Origin: Leptodactylus fallax
Lineage: Eukaryota; Chordata; Amphibia; Anura; Leptodactylidae
Length of the DNA stretch: 64,000 nucleotides
Direction of reading: 5' to 3'
Assembly: GCA_947044405.1 (NCBI GenBank)
Contig: CAMRHE010000330.1
Coordinates: 62,001 to 126,000 of the forward strand
Positions 33,135 through 44,599 of the stretch are shown here, piece after piece (the first letter of the stretch is position 1; every line of letters starts with the position of its first letter). The translations under genes were made by a program, and so were the position numbers. The notes beneath the pieces are model-generated. The model was not told the DNA's origin, ran no database searches, and saw only the letters and a list, made by a program, of their open reading frames with translations.

Positions 33135-35360
33135 TACCGCAGCTAACTTCTACAATACCACCATTACTTCAGCCCTTGACTCTGTGGCCCCCTTCACTCA
33201 CACCAGAGCCCGACCAATCAATAGGCAGCCCTGGCACACTGACTTGACTAAAAAACTGAGACGTGCCTCAAGGGTTGCAGAACACCTCTGGAAGAAAAGC
33301 CACTCCCAGGAAGACTTTCTTAGGTACAAACAGGCAGCTCTCACATTCAAGAACGCATTCACCTCTGGAAAGCAGGTCTACTTCTCCACACTAATATCTG
33401 CCCTATCCCGCAACCCCAAACAGCTACTCACTACCTTCAACTCCCTTCTCCATCCTCCTGCGCCCCCTCCGACATTACTTATCTCAGCTGATGACTTTGC
33501 CTCTTATTTCAAAAGCAAAATTGACACCATAAGAGACAGTCTCACCCTACACCCCCGACAACCACTCTACCCAACTGTCCAGTGCTCTTCATCTTTAACC
33601 TGTTTCTCCACCGTCACTGATGTAAAGCTCTCCACCCTAATCTCTAAATCCTACCTCACCTCCTGTGCGCTTGACCCGATCCAGTCACACCTCATCCCCA
33701 AACTCTCTGAAGTCATTACTCCTGCCCTAACCCATCTCTTCAACCTATCCCTAAACAATGGATCCTTCCCTTCCGCCTTCAAACATGCTACCATCACACC
33801 TATACTTAAGAAACCCTCCTTTGACCCGTCCTCTCCAGCCAACTACTGCCCCATCTCACTGCTCCCGTATGCCTCTAAACTGTTGGAGCAACACGTCCAC
33901 TCCGAACTGTCCTCCTATCTCTCGTCCAATATGCTCTTTGACAGACTACAGTCAGGCATAAGACCCCATCACTCCACAGAAACTGCCCTAACCAAGGTCA
34001 CTAATGACCTTCTAACTGCCAAAGCCAAGCGTCACTACTCTGTCCTCCTCTGCCTTTGACACAGTCGACCATTCCCTCCTGTTAAAAACGCTCTCATCCC
34101 TTGGCATCTCAGACCTGGCCCTTTCCTGGATCTCTTCATACCTCACCAACTGTACATTCAGCGTCTCCCACTCGCACACCACCTCCCTGCCACGTCCTCT
34201 TTCTGTAGGTGTCCCCCATCTAGGCTCTGTCCTGGGACCCCTCCTGTTCTCCATCTACACCCTTGGCCACCTCATAGAATCCCATGGTTTCCGCTACCAT
34301 TGCTATGCTGACGACACCCAAATATATCTTTCTGGACCAGATATTACCTCTCTGTTGTCCAGAGTCCCAGAATGTCTAGCAGCCGTAGCCTTCTTTCTCT
34401 CCTCCCGCTTTCTCAAACTCACATGGAAAAAACTGAGTTCATAATCTTCACCCCTCCTCGCACGGCCCCCCTACCTTACCCATCTATTAAAGTTAACGGA
34501 ACCACACTCACCCCAGTCCCACGAGTCCGCTGCCTTGGAATAACCTTAGACTCTGACCTACTGTATCCTTCAAGCCGAATATTCAAACCCTCAACACCCC
34601 CTGCTGCCTCCAACTCAAGAATATCCAACGAATCTGCTCCTTCCACACCCCTGAAACTACAAAGATGCTAATCCACGCCCTCATAATCTCCCACCGAGAC
34701 TACTGTAACACCCTTCTCCATGGCCTCCCAGCAAACACTTTCGTCCCCCTCCAATCCACTCCACTCCTTAAACTGTGCTGCTCGCGTAATACACCTATCC
34801 CCGTTCTTCATCGGCCGCTCCCCTCTGCCAATCCCTTCACTGGCTACCCATCGCCCAGTTCAAACTACTAACGCTGACATACAAAGCCATCCACAACCTG
34901 TCCCCTCCATATATCTCTGACCTAATCTCCCTCTACCTGCCCACACGTAACCTCCGATCCTCCAAAGACCTCCTACTCGGCTCTGTCTTATCCGCTCTTC
35001 ACACAAACGTCTCCAAGACCTCTCTCGTGCATCCCCCATACTCTGGAACTCACTACCAAGACACATAAGACTGTCCCCCACAGTCACAAGCTTCAAGAAG
35101 GCCCTGAAGACTCACCTATTCAGGAAGGCCTACAACCTCCAATAACCCTACTGTCACCACACCACCACCAGTACAGTCTCTATCCCTCTTCCCTCATAGA
35201 CTGTAAGCCCTTGCGGGCAGGGCCCTCTATCCCACTGTGCCAGTTGGTCACTGTTAGTATTATCTGTTTTGTACATCTTGTGTACCGTATGTAAATCCTC
35301 AAATGTAAAGCACCATGGAATTAATGGTGCTATATAAATAAACAATAAGAATAATAAAAA
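33135..35360 (+). mobile_element. L2-like LINE, copy 1, 5'-truncated, frameshifted
   Basis: The coding part begins inside ORF2, in the linker before the reverse transcriptase. An uninterrupted frame runs 33,184-34,059 and contains VAPFTHTRARPINRQPWHT, ITPILKKPSFDPSSPANY and LQSGIRPHHSTETAL. A shift near 34,056 moves the frame. The next part has [22 protein letters not shown] and the polymerase motif YADD (34,304-34,315). More shifts follow, down to the C-terminal KTHLFRKAYN-like end near 35,140. The 3' region has GTAAGCCCTTGCGGGCAGGG and the hairpin-like tail GTAAAGCACCATGGAATTAA, ending in A-rich AATAA repeats, as in the L2 clade. Dead copy. The open frames here are not host genes. Confidence 0.9.
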
Positions 35361-35450
35361 GGCGTGATGCAAGCAGGAGGTGATAGAGGTCTGAGTAGCA
35401 ACAGCAGTGCTCCATGGAGCTGAGGGCCCGCCCCCAGTGCACCAACTACC
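35361..35450. other. Short gap between two LINE copies
   Basis: Unassigned. Possibly part of the upstream linker of copy 2. Confidence 0.3.
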
Positions 35451-37175
35451 AGCCACACTTCAGACTGTTCATTCTCATCTTTTGAACCTGTTAAAGAGGA
35501 GGAAGTATCTCAGCTACTTTCTTCTTCTCACCCTACGACCTACAGTAGTGACCCTTTCCCCTCACACCTTCCCCAGTCTCTGTCGCCTGCCGTCATGACT
35601 TACCTTACTAAAATTTTTAACCTCTCTCTCTCTCTTCTGGAATTTTCCCATCCTCTTTCAAACATGCTATCATAACCCCACTACTGAAGAAATCCTCCCT
35701 TGACCCGTTCTGTGCTGCTATCGACCTGTCTCTAACCTCCCTTTCATCTCCAAAATCTTAGTCTATTCTCGTTTAATCCGCTATCTTTCTGCTAACTCTC
35801 TTCTTGACCCCTTACTATCTGGCTTCCGCACTCTACTGAAACAGCCCTCACAAGTCTCCAATGATCTCCTGATGGCTAAATCCAAAGGTGACTTCTCTCT
35901 TCTTATTCTTCTAGATCTCTCAACAGCATTTGACACTGTTGACCATCAACTCCTCCTCACTATGCTCCGTTCTGTTGGCCTCATGGACACCACTCTCTCC
36001 TGGTTCTCCTCTTATCTCTCTGACCATACTTTCTGTGTATCATTTGTGGGCTCTGTTTCTTCCTCTTGCCGTTGGGGTTCCTCAGGGCTCAGTCCTAGGA
36101 CCCCTGCTCTTCTCCCTCTACACAGCCCCCATTGGACAAACCATCACTAGATTTGGCTTCCGGTACCATCTTTATGCTGATGACACCCAATTATATACGT
36201 CATCCTGTGACATCACCACCCCTGCACTAATACAGAACACCAGTGACTGTCTCTCTGCTGTCTCAAATATCATGTCTTTGCTCTATTTGAAACGGAATCT
36301 CTCAAAGACTGAACTACTGTTGTTTCCACCATCTAATAGATCTGTCCCTGATATCTCCATTGCAGTCTCTGGTTTTACCATAACTCCCAGGCAGTATGCC
36401 CGCTGCCTCGGGGTTTTGTTTGACTCAGACCTTTTCTTCACCCCCCATATCCAATCACTAGCACGCTCATGTCATCTCCACCTCAAAAACATCTCCAGAC
36501 TCCGCCTTTTCCTTACCACAAATACACTAAAGACACTTATTGTTGACCTGATTCACTCTCGCCTTGACTACTGTAACTCCTTACTAATCGGTCTTCCCCT
36601 TACTAAACTCTCCCCTCTACAATCTATTCTGAATGCGGCGGCCAGGCTCTTCTATCGGTCTAGACGCTACAGCGATGCCTCCGGTCTGTGCCAGTCACTA
36701 CATTGGCTGCCTATTCAATACAGAATACAATATAAACTTATCACCCTCATTCACAAGGCTCTCCATAATGCTGCACCTCCCTACATTTCCTCCCTCATCT
36801 CTGTCTATCGCCCAACCCGTACTCTCCGTTCGCTCAATGACCTAAGACTAACATCCTCTATTATCAGAACCTCCCACGCTCGTATACAAGACTTCTCCCG
36901 AGTTGCACCACTTCTCTGGAATGCTCTATCCCGGACTATTAGATTAACCCCCAATTTCCACAGCTTCAAGCGTAAACTAAAGACATATCTTTTCAGACAG
37001 GCCTATCACAACTCCTAACGTAAACCCTTCCGTAGTTAGAATCCCTAAAATGTACCCTCTCTGTTTATGCTCCAACATTACCTCACAGGATATGATGCCG
37101 TATCAGACTAACTTTATATGTCCAGGCACCATCTGCATGTTAAAGGACATGACTTGTGACGGCTCATACAGCTTT
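35451..37175 (+). mobile_element. L2-like LINE, copy 2, 5'-truncated
   Basis: It starts around the block FEPVKEEEVSQLLSSSHPT. The reverse transcriptase is readable in two frames: [20 protein letters not shown] (35,905-35,965), then after a shift a 362-residue frame (35,930-37,018). That frame carries [22 protein letters not shown] (36,173-36,184), [25 protein letters not shown] and the end [12 protein letters not shown]. At least three stops or shifts occur before 35,930. It differs clearly in sequence from copy 1, so the two are different L2-like subfamilies in the same orientation. The 3' end merges into the repeat at 37,178. Confidence 0.9.
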
Positions 37176-37177
37176 AT

Positions 37178-37640
37178 ATATGCACTTTAATTAAAAATGT
37201 TGCTTTCTGCCTGAAAAACCTCTCTAAATTTCCTGCTACTAGGTGTCTCCCTTCCAGTTTATTTGCAGTGATTTTGTCTTGCTTACTGAAGTTGAGTGTA
37301 GGGCCAGTTTTTGTCTCCATTCACAGTGAATGGAGAGGGGAGGGGTTGATTCTCCTCACAGTTCTGCAAACTGTTGCTCTGTGCAAAGGACTGAACATTG
37401 TGCTAATCTCAGTTCACACTGTAAGAAGTCTTCTATATAGTTGTATCAACTTCTGGCTGCTTGTGAGGTTACAGATAGGATATTATTCACAGAAAGCAGA
37501 TTTACTGACTGTGCTCATAGTTTTTTTTTCTTGTGTTTCTCCTTCTATGTGCCCTGTATTTACAGTTCAATGTCCCTGGATCTCAGACATTATTGGCACT
37601 TGGGCTTTTCTCAGCTATTTGTTTCCTATTGTACAGTTAC
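37178..37640. repeat. Unnamed about 480-bp dispersed repeat, copy 2
   Basis: Collinear with 10,340-10,835 (shared landmarks are listed there). It joins the LINE at CACTTTAATTAAAAATG. No coding capacity despite two open frames. Confidence 0.75.
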
Positions 37641-37960
37641 TCCTGGCACAATTACAAATAAAGTAACCAGTAGTAGCAGTAATGGATAGGGAAGGGGGCA
37701 GACTGCTCCTTGTTGTACACACCACAGCCTCAGAGACAAATGCAAAATGTGCTGCAGCCATAATGTGCCTATTATCCACAGAAAAACTGATAGGACACCC
37801 TGTACGAAGGACAAGACCCTGCAGATATTTCAACTTTTCAGAAAAATTCAGGTACCCTTTAAACATTGCTGAATTAGGTCAGAAAAATTGAAGTTGAACA
37901 TTTTTCCTGGAAAAGGTAAAAAGTCCTATCAATTGGCAGGTAGTAGTTGATCAAGGAGTG
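37641..37960. other. Intergenic stretch
   Basis: Noncoding. 37,680-37,950 has the look of a MITE interior but no ends are found. Confidence 0.35.
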
Positions 37961-37962
37961 TA

Positions 37963-39529
37963 CAGTCATGGCCAAAAGTTTTGAGAATGACACAAATATT
38001 ATATTTTCACATGATCTGCTGCCCTCTGGTTTTTATGTGTGTTTGTCAGATGTTTTTATCACATACAGAAATAGAATTGCATTCATATTATGAGTAACAG
38101 AAGCTTATATTGACAGTTAGAATGAGTTAATGCAGCAAGTCAATATTTGCAGTGTTGACCCTTCTTCTTCAGGACCTCTGCAATTCTTCCTGGCATGCTC
38201 TCAATCAACTTCTGGACCAAATCCTGACTGATAGCAGTCCATTCTTGCAGAATCAATGCTTTCATTTTGTCTGAATTTGTTGGTTTTTGTTTGTCCACCC
38301 GTCTCTTGATGATTGACCACAAGTTCTCAATGGGATTAAGATCTGGGGAGTTTCCAGGCCATGGACCCAAAATCTCTATGTTTTGTTCCCTGAGCCATTT
38401 AGTTATCACCTTTGCTTTATGGCAAGGTGCTCCATCATGCTGGAAAAGGCATTGTTGAGCGCCAAACTGCTCTTGGACGGTTGGGAGAAGTTGCTCTTGG
38501 AGGACATTCTGGTACCATTCTTTATTCATGGCTGTGTTTTTAGGCAAGACTGTGAGAGAGCCGATTCCCTTGGCTGAGAAGCAACCCCACACATGAATGG
38601 TTTCAGGATGCTTTACAGTTGGCATGAGACAAGACTGGTGGTAGCGCTCACCTCTTCTTCTCCGAATAAGCTGTTTTCCAGATGTTCCAAACAATCGAAA
38701 AGGGGATTCATCAGAGAAAATGACTTTCCCCCAGTCCTCAGCAGTCCACTCCCTGTACCTTTTGCAGAATATCAGTCTGTCCCTGATGTTTTTTCTGGAG
38801 AGAAGTGGCTTCTTTGCTGCCCTCCTTGAGACCAGGCCTTGCTCCAAGAGTCTCCACCTCACAGTGCGTGCAGATGCACTCACACCTGCCTGCTGCCATT
38901 CCTCAGCAAGCTCTGCACTGCTGGTAGCCCGATCCCGCAGCTGAAACACTTTTAAGAGACGGTCCTGCCGCTTGCTGGTCTTTCTTGGGCGCCCTGGAGC
39001 CTTTTTGGCACCAATGGAACCTCTCTCCTTGAAGTTCTTGATGATGCGATAGATTGTTGACTGAGGTGCAATCTTTCTAGCTGCAATACTCTTCCCAGTT
39101 AGGCCATTTTTGTGCAGTGCAATGATGACTGCACGTGTTTCTTTAGAGATAACCATGGTTAACAGAAGAGAAACAATGATGGCAAGCACCAGCCTCCTTT
39201 TAAAGTGTCCAGTGGTGTCATTCTTACTTAATCATGACAGATTGATCTCCAGCCCTGTCCTCATCAACACCCACACCTGTGTTAATGGAGCAATCACTGA
39301 AACGATGTTAGGTGGTCCTTTTAAGGCAGGGCTGCAATGATGTTGAAATGTGTTTTGGGGGATAAAGTTCATTTTCTAGGCAAATATTGACTTTGCAAGT
39401 AATTGCTGTTAAGCTGATCACTCTTTATAACATTCTGGAGTATATGCAAATTGCCATTAGAAAAACTGAAGCAGTAGACTTTGTAAAAATTAATATTTGT
39501 ATCATTCTCAAAACTTTTGGCCATGACTG
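37963..39529 (-). mobile_element. Complete Tc1-like transposon, DD35E type
   Basis: A 1,567-base element with TA at both borders (37,961-37,962 and 39,530-39,531). Its ends, CAGTCATGGCCAAAAGTTTT and onward, are inverted repeats that match at 37 of the first 38 bases (the one difference is at position 29). It carries an unbroken transposase gene on the minus strand. Everything needed for movement appears present, so it may be autonomous or very recently so. It lies just upstream of the ZMYND11 promoter, in the opposite direction. Confidence 0.95.
38140..39156 (-). CDS. Tc1-like transposase, intact, DD35E
   Basis: A cut-and-paste transposase of 338 residues. I take the Met at 39,156 (MVISKETRAV) as the start because Tc1 proteins usually begin there; an in-frame Met 11 codons upstream (39,189) is possible but adds a non-family extension. 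Residues 1-50 form a paired-like helix-turn-helix (TGKSIAARKIAPQSTIYRII), followed by GRPR at 55-58 and a second DNA-binding helix set to about 120. The catalytic residues are D149 (in VIFSDESPF), D241 (in LFQHDGAPCH) and E277 (in [11 protein letters not shown]). Exactly 35 residues separate D241 and E277, where ordinary Tc1 has 34. The gene acts on its own inverted termini. There are no stops or frameshifts. Published DD35E elements of vertebrates are called Traveler; assignment to that family is my inference. Confidence 0.93.
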   Translation of the reverse strand: MVISKETRAVIIALHKNGLTGKSIAARKIAPQSTIYRIIKNFKERGSIGAKKAPGRPRKTSKRQDRLLKVFQLRDRATSSAELAEEWQQAGVSASARTVRWRLLEQGLVSRRAAKKPLLSRKNIRDRLIFCKRYREWTAEDWGKVIFSDESPFRLFGTSGKQLIRRRRGERYHQSCLMPTVKHPETIHVWGCFSAKGIGSLTVLPKNTAMNKEWYQNVLQEQLLPTVQEQFGAQQCLFQHDGAPCHKAKVITKWLREQNIEILGPWPGNSPDLNPIENLWSIIKRRVDKQKPTNSDKMKALILQEWTAISQDLVQKLIESMPGRIAEVLKKKGQHCKY

Positions 39530-39531
39530 TA

Positions 39532-39943
39532 CAGGAAAACTACAAATCCCATTATACCTCTGGTTGGCAAGGCATGCTGGGAGACGTAGTTCCACAACCG
39601 CTTGAGAGCCACAGGTAGCTAACTACCTCTAGCCCCAAACACTGTCACTCAGGAAACTGTCCACAACCGCAACTAGTGTAAACAGTGGTGCTAATCCGCG
39701 GTAACCCGTCCACGAGACGAGACAGGACGCGACCAAACTCTCCTCCTCTGACGGTAATGGCGATAGGCCAGAGTACGGCGCAGATTCTCCGGCCTGGAGT
39801 TCTTCTGCGCAGGCGCAATACGTCACACCCGACGTGTGCGATCCACCAACCAGTAATGAGCCAATCAGCGGGAGCCTGTGGAGCAGGATTGAGCGCTCCC
39901 ATTGGTGGGAGACAAGGGCCAGTCATCATCCGATCCAGCCCAG
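39532..39943 (+). promoter_or_regulatory. ZMYND11: Probable ZMYND11 promoter and CpG-rich first exon
   Basis: CG-dense DNA, rare elsewhere in the window, begins near 39,690 and continues to about 40,110. It contains an NRF1-type site TGCGCAGGCGCA at 39,806-39,817, a CRE-like TACGTCAC at 39,819-39,826 and CCAAT boxes at 39,861-39,865 and, reversed, near 39,899-39,905. A strong donor CAG-GTAAGT ends at 39,943, making this the likely noncoding exon 1 of ZMYND11. The start site cannot be placed. An open frame (39,685-39,951) crosses the exon but meets a stop at once if joined to the next exon. Support: position, strand and donor. Not proven. Confidence 0.75.
39567..39591 (-). promoter_or_regulatory. 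ZNF143/THAP11-type promoter motif
   Basis: On the minus strand the sequence reads AACTACGTCTCCCAGCATGC followed by CTTGC, close to the long consensus ACTACAAnTCCCAGCATGC known from ubiquitous CpG promoters. A second weaker ACTACAAATCCCAT lies at 39,539-39,552. It starts 37 bases after the Tc1 element ends. Confidence 0.7.
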
Positions 39944-40110
39944 GTAAGTGAGCGGACCGGCGCTGCGTCGTTGCGGCCCCGTTTCCCTCCCCCTCCCTCC
40001 TCCGGTCGTCTCATCCCCCCCTCTTTAGTATGGTTGGGTGGGCCCGTGTGTGGACCCACCCGTGACTACGCCCCATGGACATGCCCGGGGCTGCCGGCCG
40101 TGCCTGCTGG

Positions 40111-42124
40111 TATTTGCCAGTGACCTAGTTGTATGAGGCTGGTTCCTGGAGTGCTGTATTGTTGTGGACACTTGTGTGTGTGCAGGTGCTGCAGAGGGCT
40201 GTCAGGATGACAGCTGTGGCAGGGCTGCCTGTAGGGTTAGGTGTAGTAGGAAGTGTCAGCTGTGTTATGTAAACACTATTGCCTATAGTGCCATACTGGT
40301 GGCCATAGCATTGCGCCAGGTCACAAACTGCACTACCTACTATGACGATTATCAGGTAAAGCTGCATTCGACTCACTCACATGTTCGCACTCGTCTAGGA
40401 TGGTGCTTAGAGGGGTTGTCCACAATTTTATGGCAGGGAATGTGTTAAAGTTACAAAAAAAATTCTATTGGCCTGTTAAATCCTCCCGCTTGTTCCGGTA
40501 TTTTCTATTTGCTGCTGCAATGATCTGTGTGATCGCTGCAGCCAATGACAGGACTCCACTTTGATGCCTGTGTGTATGGCAGGAGAGCAGCGATTGTCTG
40601 CAGCGCTGACATATATGTGCGACACGCCACCGCTATAGCAAGGTAAAGGCAGGACCTCTGATAAAGCATAGCCGGAGTGACTGAGGATTTTTTTTTATCT
40701 TATGTCCCGCTAAGAAATTTTTTAAAGTCTCCTTTATGGTGTACCCCCATCATTTAGCCACAGGGTAGGTGATCAGGGTGCATTCACACAGTGCAGTTAA
40801 AACTGCATAGAAAGGAACTGGGTGCAGTGTTTGTTTTTACGAGTGAGATGTCTTAAATCTATTTTGGCAGGTTATATGGAAAAATAAAAAGTTTTGTACT
40901 GCATTCTCTGCACTGGATAGGCCTACTTACTACTATATATACAGGTTCCCCATTGGCCCCCAATCTTAGTTTGCAAAGCACAGTGTAGGTCTGGGAAACC
41001 TTGTTCCTCTGCTGCAGCTCTGAACCCATGTCACATGACCGACTCTACTCTACTCCTGCTTTTATATAGAGAAGAGCAGGGTCGGCCTTGTGTCCAAGAA
41101 TTGGAGAGTTAGAGGAACAAGACCTCCTCTGCGCTCTGCAAACCTAAGAAAGGGGGTAACATACATAGCCCCTTTAACAAACTGCACCAAAAAAGCATCA
41201 AGACTAAATGCAGTTTGGATGCACCCTGAGTGTTTGAACGTAGGGCCTTAGCCTTAAAGGGTTTGTTCAGCAAAAAAAACTGACTCAGGATGATGTACAA
41301 AAATAAAAAAATAGGCATACTTATCTGAGCAATCCCCCCACACTGATCTGCTGCAGCAGTCATGCTCTGACATAGGGATATGTGACTGCTGCAGCCAACC
41401 ACTGTGACATCTCATTGTCAGGATGTCACCGGTGCAGCAGGAAGTGGGGATCGGTACAGCAAGAAGTGGGGATCGGGCAGCATCAGAACAGGAATGACGG
41501 GATTGTTGGGGAGATGAAGCCTCTTGGATATTTTTCTACACCATACTGAGCCATTTAAATTTTTCTATGGCTGGACAAATCTTTAACTGCGGTTTTCTGT
41601 CCTGTTGAATTGGATCAATTCATATCAATAGGTGGGTTGTCCTGACAGCAAAACCTTTTAGCCCTATTGGAAAACCAGACAATGCTGGCAGGAGCTGGGG
41701 TACGGTTGAATCCTGTAGTATTACATGAAAACTCAATGGCCTTCATTTATTAAACCTGTCTAAAAGGCAACCAATCTGATCTTAGACAATGAAAGCCCCA
41801 GTGTGGTTGTCACAAGGCACCTAGGCCAGTTTTCCCTTTAGAAGGGCGTTTCTGTTGCGATACATTGTCTGCATTCTTTACGGCCACTTTTATGCAGTCC
41901 AATCCTGTTGGTCTTCATAGATGGTTATAAAACTGTGTGACGGTAGCATGACAATTCCATTGACGTGTATGGGGCAAAGTCATGAGTCTCAGTTCATACA
42001 GCGTTGTCATCATGTGACCTGAAATGCCTGGTGAACTCTTAGTGCTTGTTCCCATGGGGCAGATATCATGCTTTTTTGTATGATTAAATCCAGGAGCAAA
42101 GTGGGAATAAGAGAGAACCTAAAT
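40111..42124 (+). other. ZMYND11 intron 1, left part
   Basis: No gene. It contains partial TTAA-type MITE arms (GAGGGGTTGTCCACAATTTT near 40,411; CCTTAAAGGGTTTGTTCAGC near 41,252) and a GCAGATTTAT-type repeat fragment near 41,745. The minus-strand frame at 41,109-41,402 is not a gene. Confidence 0.45.
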
Positions 42125-42510
42125 CAGTGGTTCTCAACCTGCAGTATATGTACCCAATGGGGTACGGCCCGCAGCTAAGGACCACTGGTCTGTAATACAT
42201 ACTTCACTGTATACAGGTCCCCCATGACCATGATGTATGCCCACACATGGCTATGGACGCCATCCCTACTTTAGAAGCATAATGGACACATCAGTACTGA
42301 TGGAGGAGCTCATTGCAGTTACTGGCACTTGGGGCGCAATTGGAGAGTTGCATTCATCACTCACAGGTGTCTGTCCTGGGTAGCATGTAATATAGATATC
42401 ACCGGGTGTGGACCCATTATGTTATATGTAGGGGCACTTATGTTACTCATGGAGTCACATTGTGGCCATTAGCATAGGAGGTACTCCGCTTGAAAAGGTC
42501 GAGAAACTAG
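42125..42510. mobile_element. hAT-type non-autonomous element
   Basis: The left end CAGTGGTTCTCAACCTG is a typical hAT terminus and the right end AGGTCGAGAAACTAG is its diverged inverted partner. The interior has no transposase. An 8-bp target duplication is not visible, so the right border may be off. Confidence 0.6.
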
Positions 42511-42738
42511 AGTTTGTCCACACGTAGCAGATTTGTTCCTGAAATCTCTGTTACTGTTCAATTCATTTACTTAGGGCTTGCTCAAATTCATGGGCTTGAT
42601 GTAGAAAGAACCAGATTTTCAGGCAAAGAAGTTCCTGCAACAAATCCGTCATGTGTGAATGTACGCTTAAGCTATATTCACATGAACGATTTTCAGCCAT
42701 TTTTTTTTTTTTTTTGCTGCATTTTTTTTTAACAGACA

Positions 42739-42990
42739 TTTATTTATTATGCTTACTTATATAGCGCCATCATATTCCGCAGACATTGTCAGTCACTGTC
42801 CCATATAGGGCTCACAATCTACATTCCCTATCAGTATGTCTTTGGAGTGTGGGAGGAAACCGGAGTACCCGGAGGAAACCCACACAAACACAGGGAAAAC
42901 ATACAAACTCCTTGCAGATGTTGTCCTTGGCAGGATTCGAACCCAGGACTCCAGAGTTGCAGTGTGAACCACTGAGCCACCGTGCTGCCC
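42739..42990 (-). mobile_element. Full-length tRNA-derived SINE
   Basis: Reference copy of the family, antisense. On the minus strand it starts GGGCAGCACGGTGGCTCAGT, with the A-box-like TGGCTCAGTGGT at 42,968-42,979. The B-box GGTTCGAATCC is at 42,933-42,943, about 25 bases further in. The body is GCAAGGAGTTTGTATGTTTT with GGTACTCCGGTTTCCTCCC-like words. The tail ends GCGGAATATGATGGCGCTAT followed by AATAA-rich sequence. The tail matches the L2 LINE tail at 35,303-35,360. Transcription by RNA polymerase III is expected. About 20 bases near the tail are deleted relative to other copies. Confidence 0.9.
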
Positions 42991-44595
42991 AAATCTATGG
43001 AGGAGCTATAAAAACGGGTGCCCCTCCGCTGCAAAATGACCGTGAAAAATGTCCCTTTAACATGGCCGTTTTGCGCATCGGTTGAGGAAAAGTTGCTTTT
43101 ATGTGCAGACTTTGCGGTGTTATTTGAGCCAAACCAAGGAATGGCTACAAAGGAATTGGAAATACGAAAAAAAAAAATCGTATATAGGAAGCTTCTTCTA
43201 CTTCTTCCTTCTGATCAATCCACTCCTGGCTATGGCTTAAAAAAACTCAACAAAATCTGCAACAAAAAAAGCAGCTTTTCTGCAAGGTGGGGCCTCATTC
43301 TTATAGTTCTTTTATTTTTGTGATTCCAACATGGTTCTAGCCAAACCATAGATTGGCCTTAGGCTAAAGTGTCACCTTGGATGAACTTACGTTTATATAG
43401 TAAAGGGGTTGAGTCATGAAAACAACTTATTCTCTACCCAGAGAGTGGGACATAAGTTGTAGTCCAAGCACTGGATCACAAGAATAATGGTCCCCCGTGC
43501 CCCTCGATCTGAATGGAGCACAAGTTGCTTAGGTGCACTGCCACTCCATTCCTGTCTATGAACTGCAGGAAATAACTCCATTATCCCTGGAAGTCTCTTA
43601 GAAATGAATAGTCCCGCAGCACATCCATCTCTCCGATCAGACAAGCATACATGGGAAGGGGAGCAAGTTATATTTGTGGGAGAACCTCTTCAAAATTTTC
43701 ACACCCTTTTGTAGCATTTTGGGTCCATCCCTTTTACAGGAGTGTCATCGTTTTAATGGACTGTCAAAAAATAGGACGTCCTATTTTTGCCTGTTTTCAG
43801 GGATCCCTCAATAGACTCAAATCTATGAGGGATCCTTGAAAACAAGTGTCCTTCGGGTGCAAAAAGGGCAGTGAAAAATGTCCCTTTTTGTACCACGGTT
43901 GAGTGAATGTAGCCTAACAGCCTATTGATGTCTGTGAAAACTGCAATACTTCATTGTCCTTGTGGTGGCGCTACTGTTGGGTTCACCCACAAATTATAGC
44001 TGACTGCAGAGATCTCAGCAACAAGGCATCCCGTGATCCTTCATAGATCCAAAGAGGACTGACCCTTGGGGTAATTCCCTAATATATTCCCTAAATATTT
44101 TACCCATAAGTGCCCTGGTGCGGGGGAATTTAGTTCAAGCTTGATTTTCTGCTGATACTTTTTTAGGTCTTCCTGATTTTTATAAATATATGTATTTTTA
44201 ATAGATTCCAGATTATCTCCCCATTAACTTCAATTAGGAACATTTTGTTCTTTCTTGTAACGCCCATGTCTGCGGGTGTGCTGTGATCTTTGAAACTCTT
44301 TCTGCAAATGTATCCACAAATGCAACTAACCTGCAAGTATTTCCGTGTGTTACAGCTTCTTTGTGTGTGCTTGGTGTGTAGTAAAGAAGGTAGTCGCAGT
44401 AGAGACACTGCACGCCCTGTAAGGCTTTGTCCACACCATGCAGTTTTCTATTTCTAGGCATTTTTGTTTTGTTTAATGGAAGGATCTTGGCAGAGTTTCC
44501 AGTCCCTCTTGGCATGAAGGGTTCTCTCCCCACCATAGCCAGGATAGCTAATTCAGGATAACTCTGGTTGACGTGGTGGGACAGTCCCTTTTAAA
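42991..44595 (+). other. ZMYND11 intron 1, with MITE fragments
   Basis: No gene. There is a fold-back piece at 43,790-43,850 (GGGATCCCTCAATAGACTC against CTATGAGGGATCCTTGAAAA) and further GTGTCC/GGACAC-type words, which I read as a degraded MITE. Confidence 0.45.
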
Positions 44596-44599
44596 ATAA

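Noticed and set aside
33184..34059. 291-residue open frame as a host gene
   Set aside because: It is the linker and reverse transcriptase start of an L2-like LINE, followed by a frameshift.
39685..39951. 88-residue frame across the CpG-rich region as an N-terminal coding exon
   Set aside because: If spliced from the donor at 39,943 to exon 2, the frame hits TGA at once; the known protein starts in exon 2.
42930..42990. tRNA gene suggested by A- and B-box motifs
   Set aside because: The boxes lie in a SINE head that has no intact cloverleaf and recurs in other copies.
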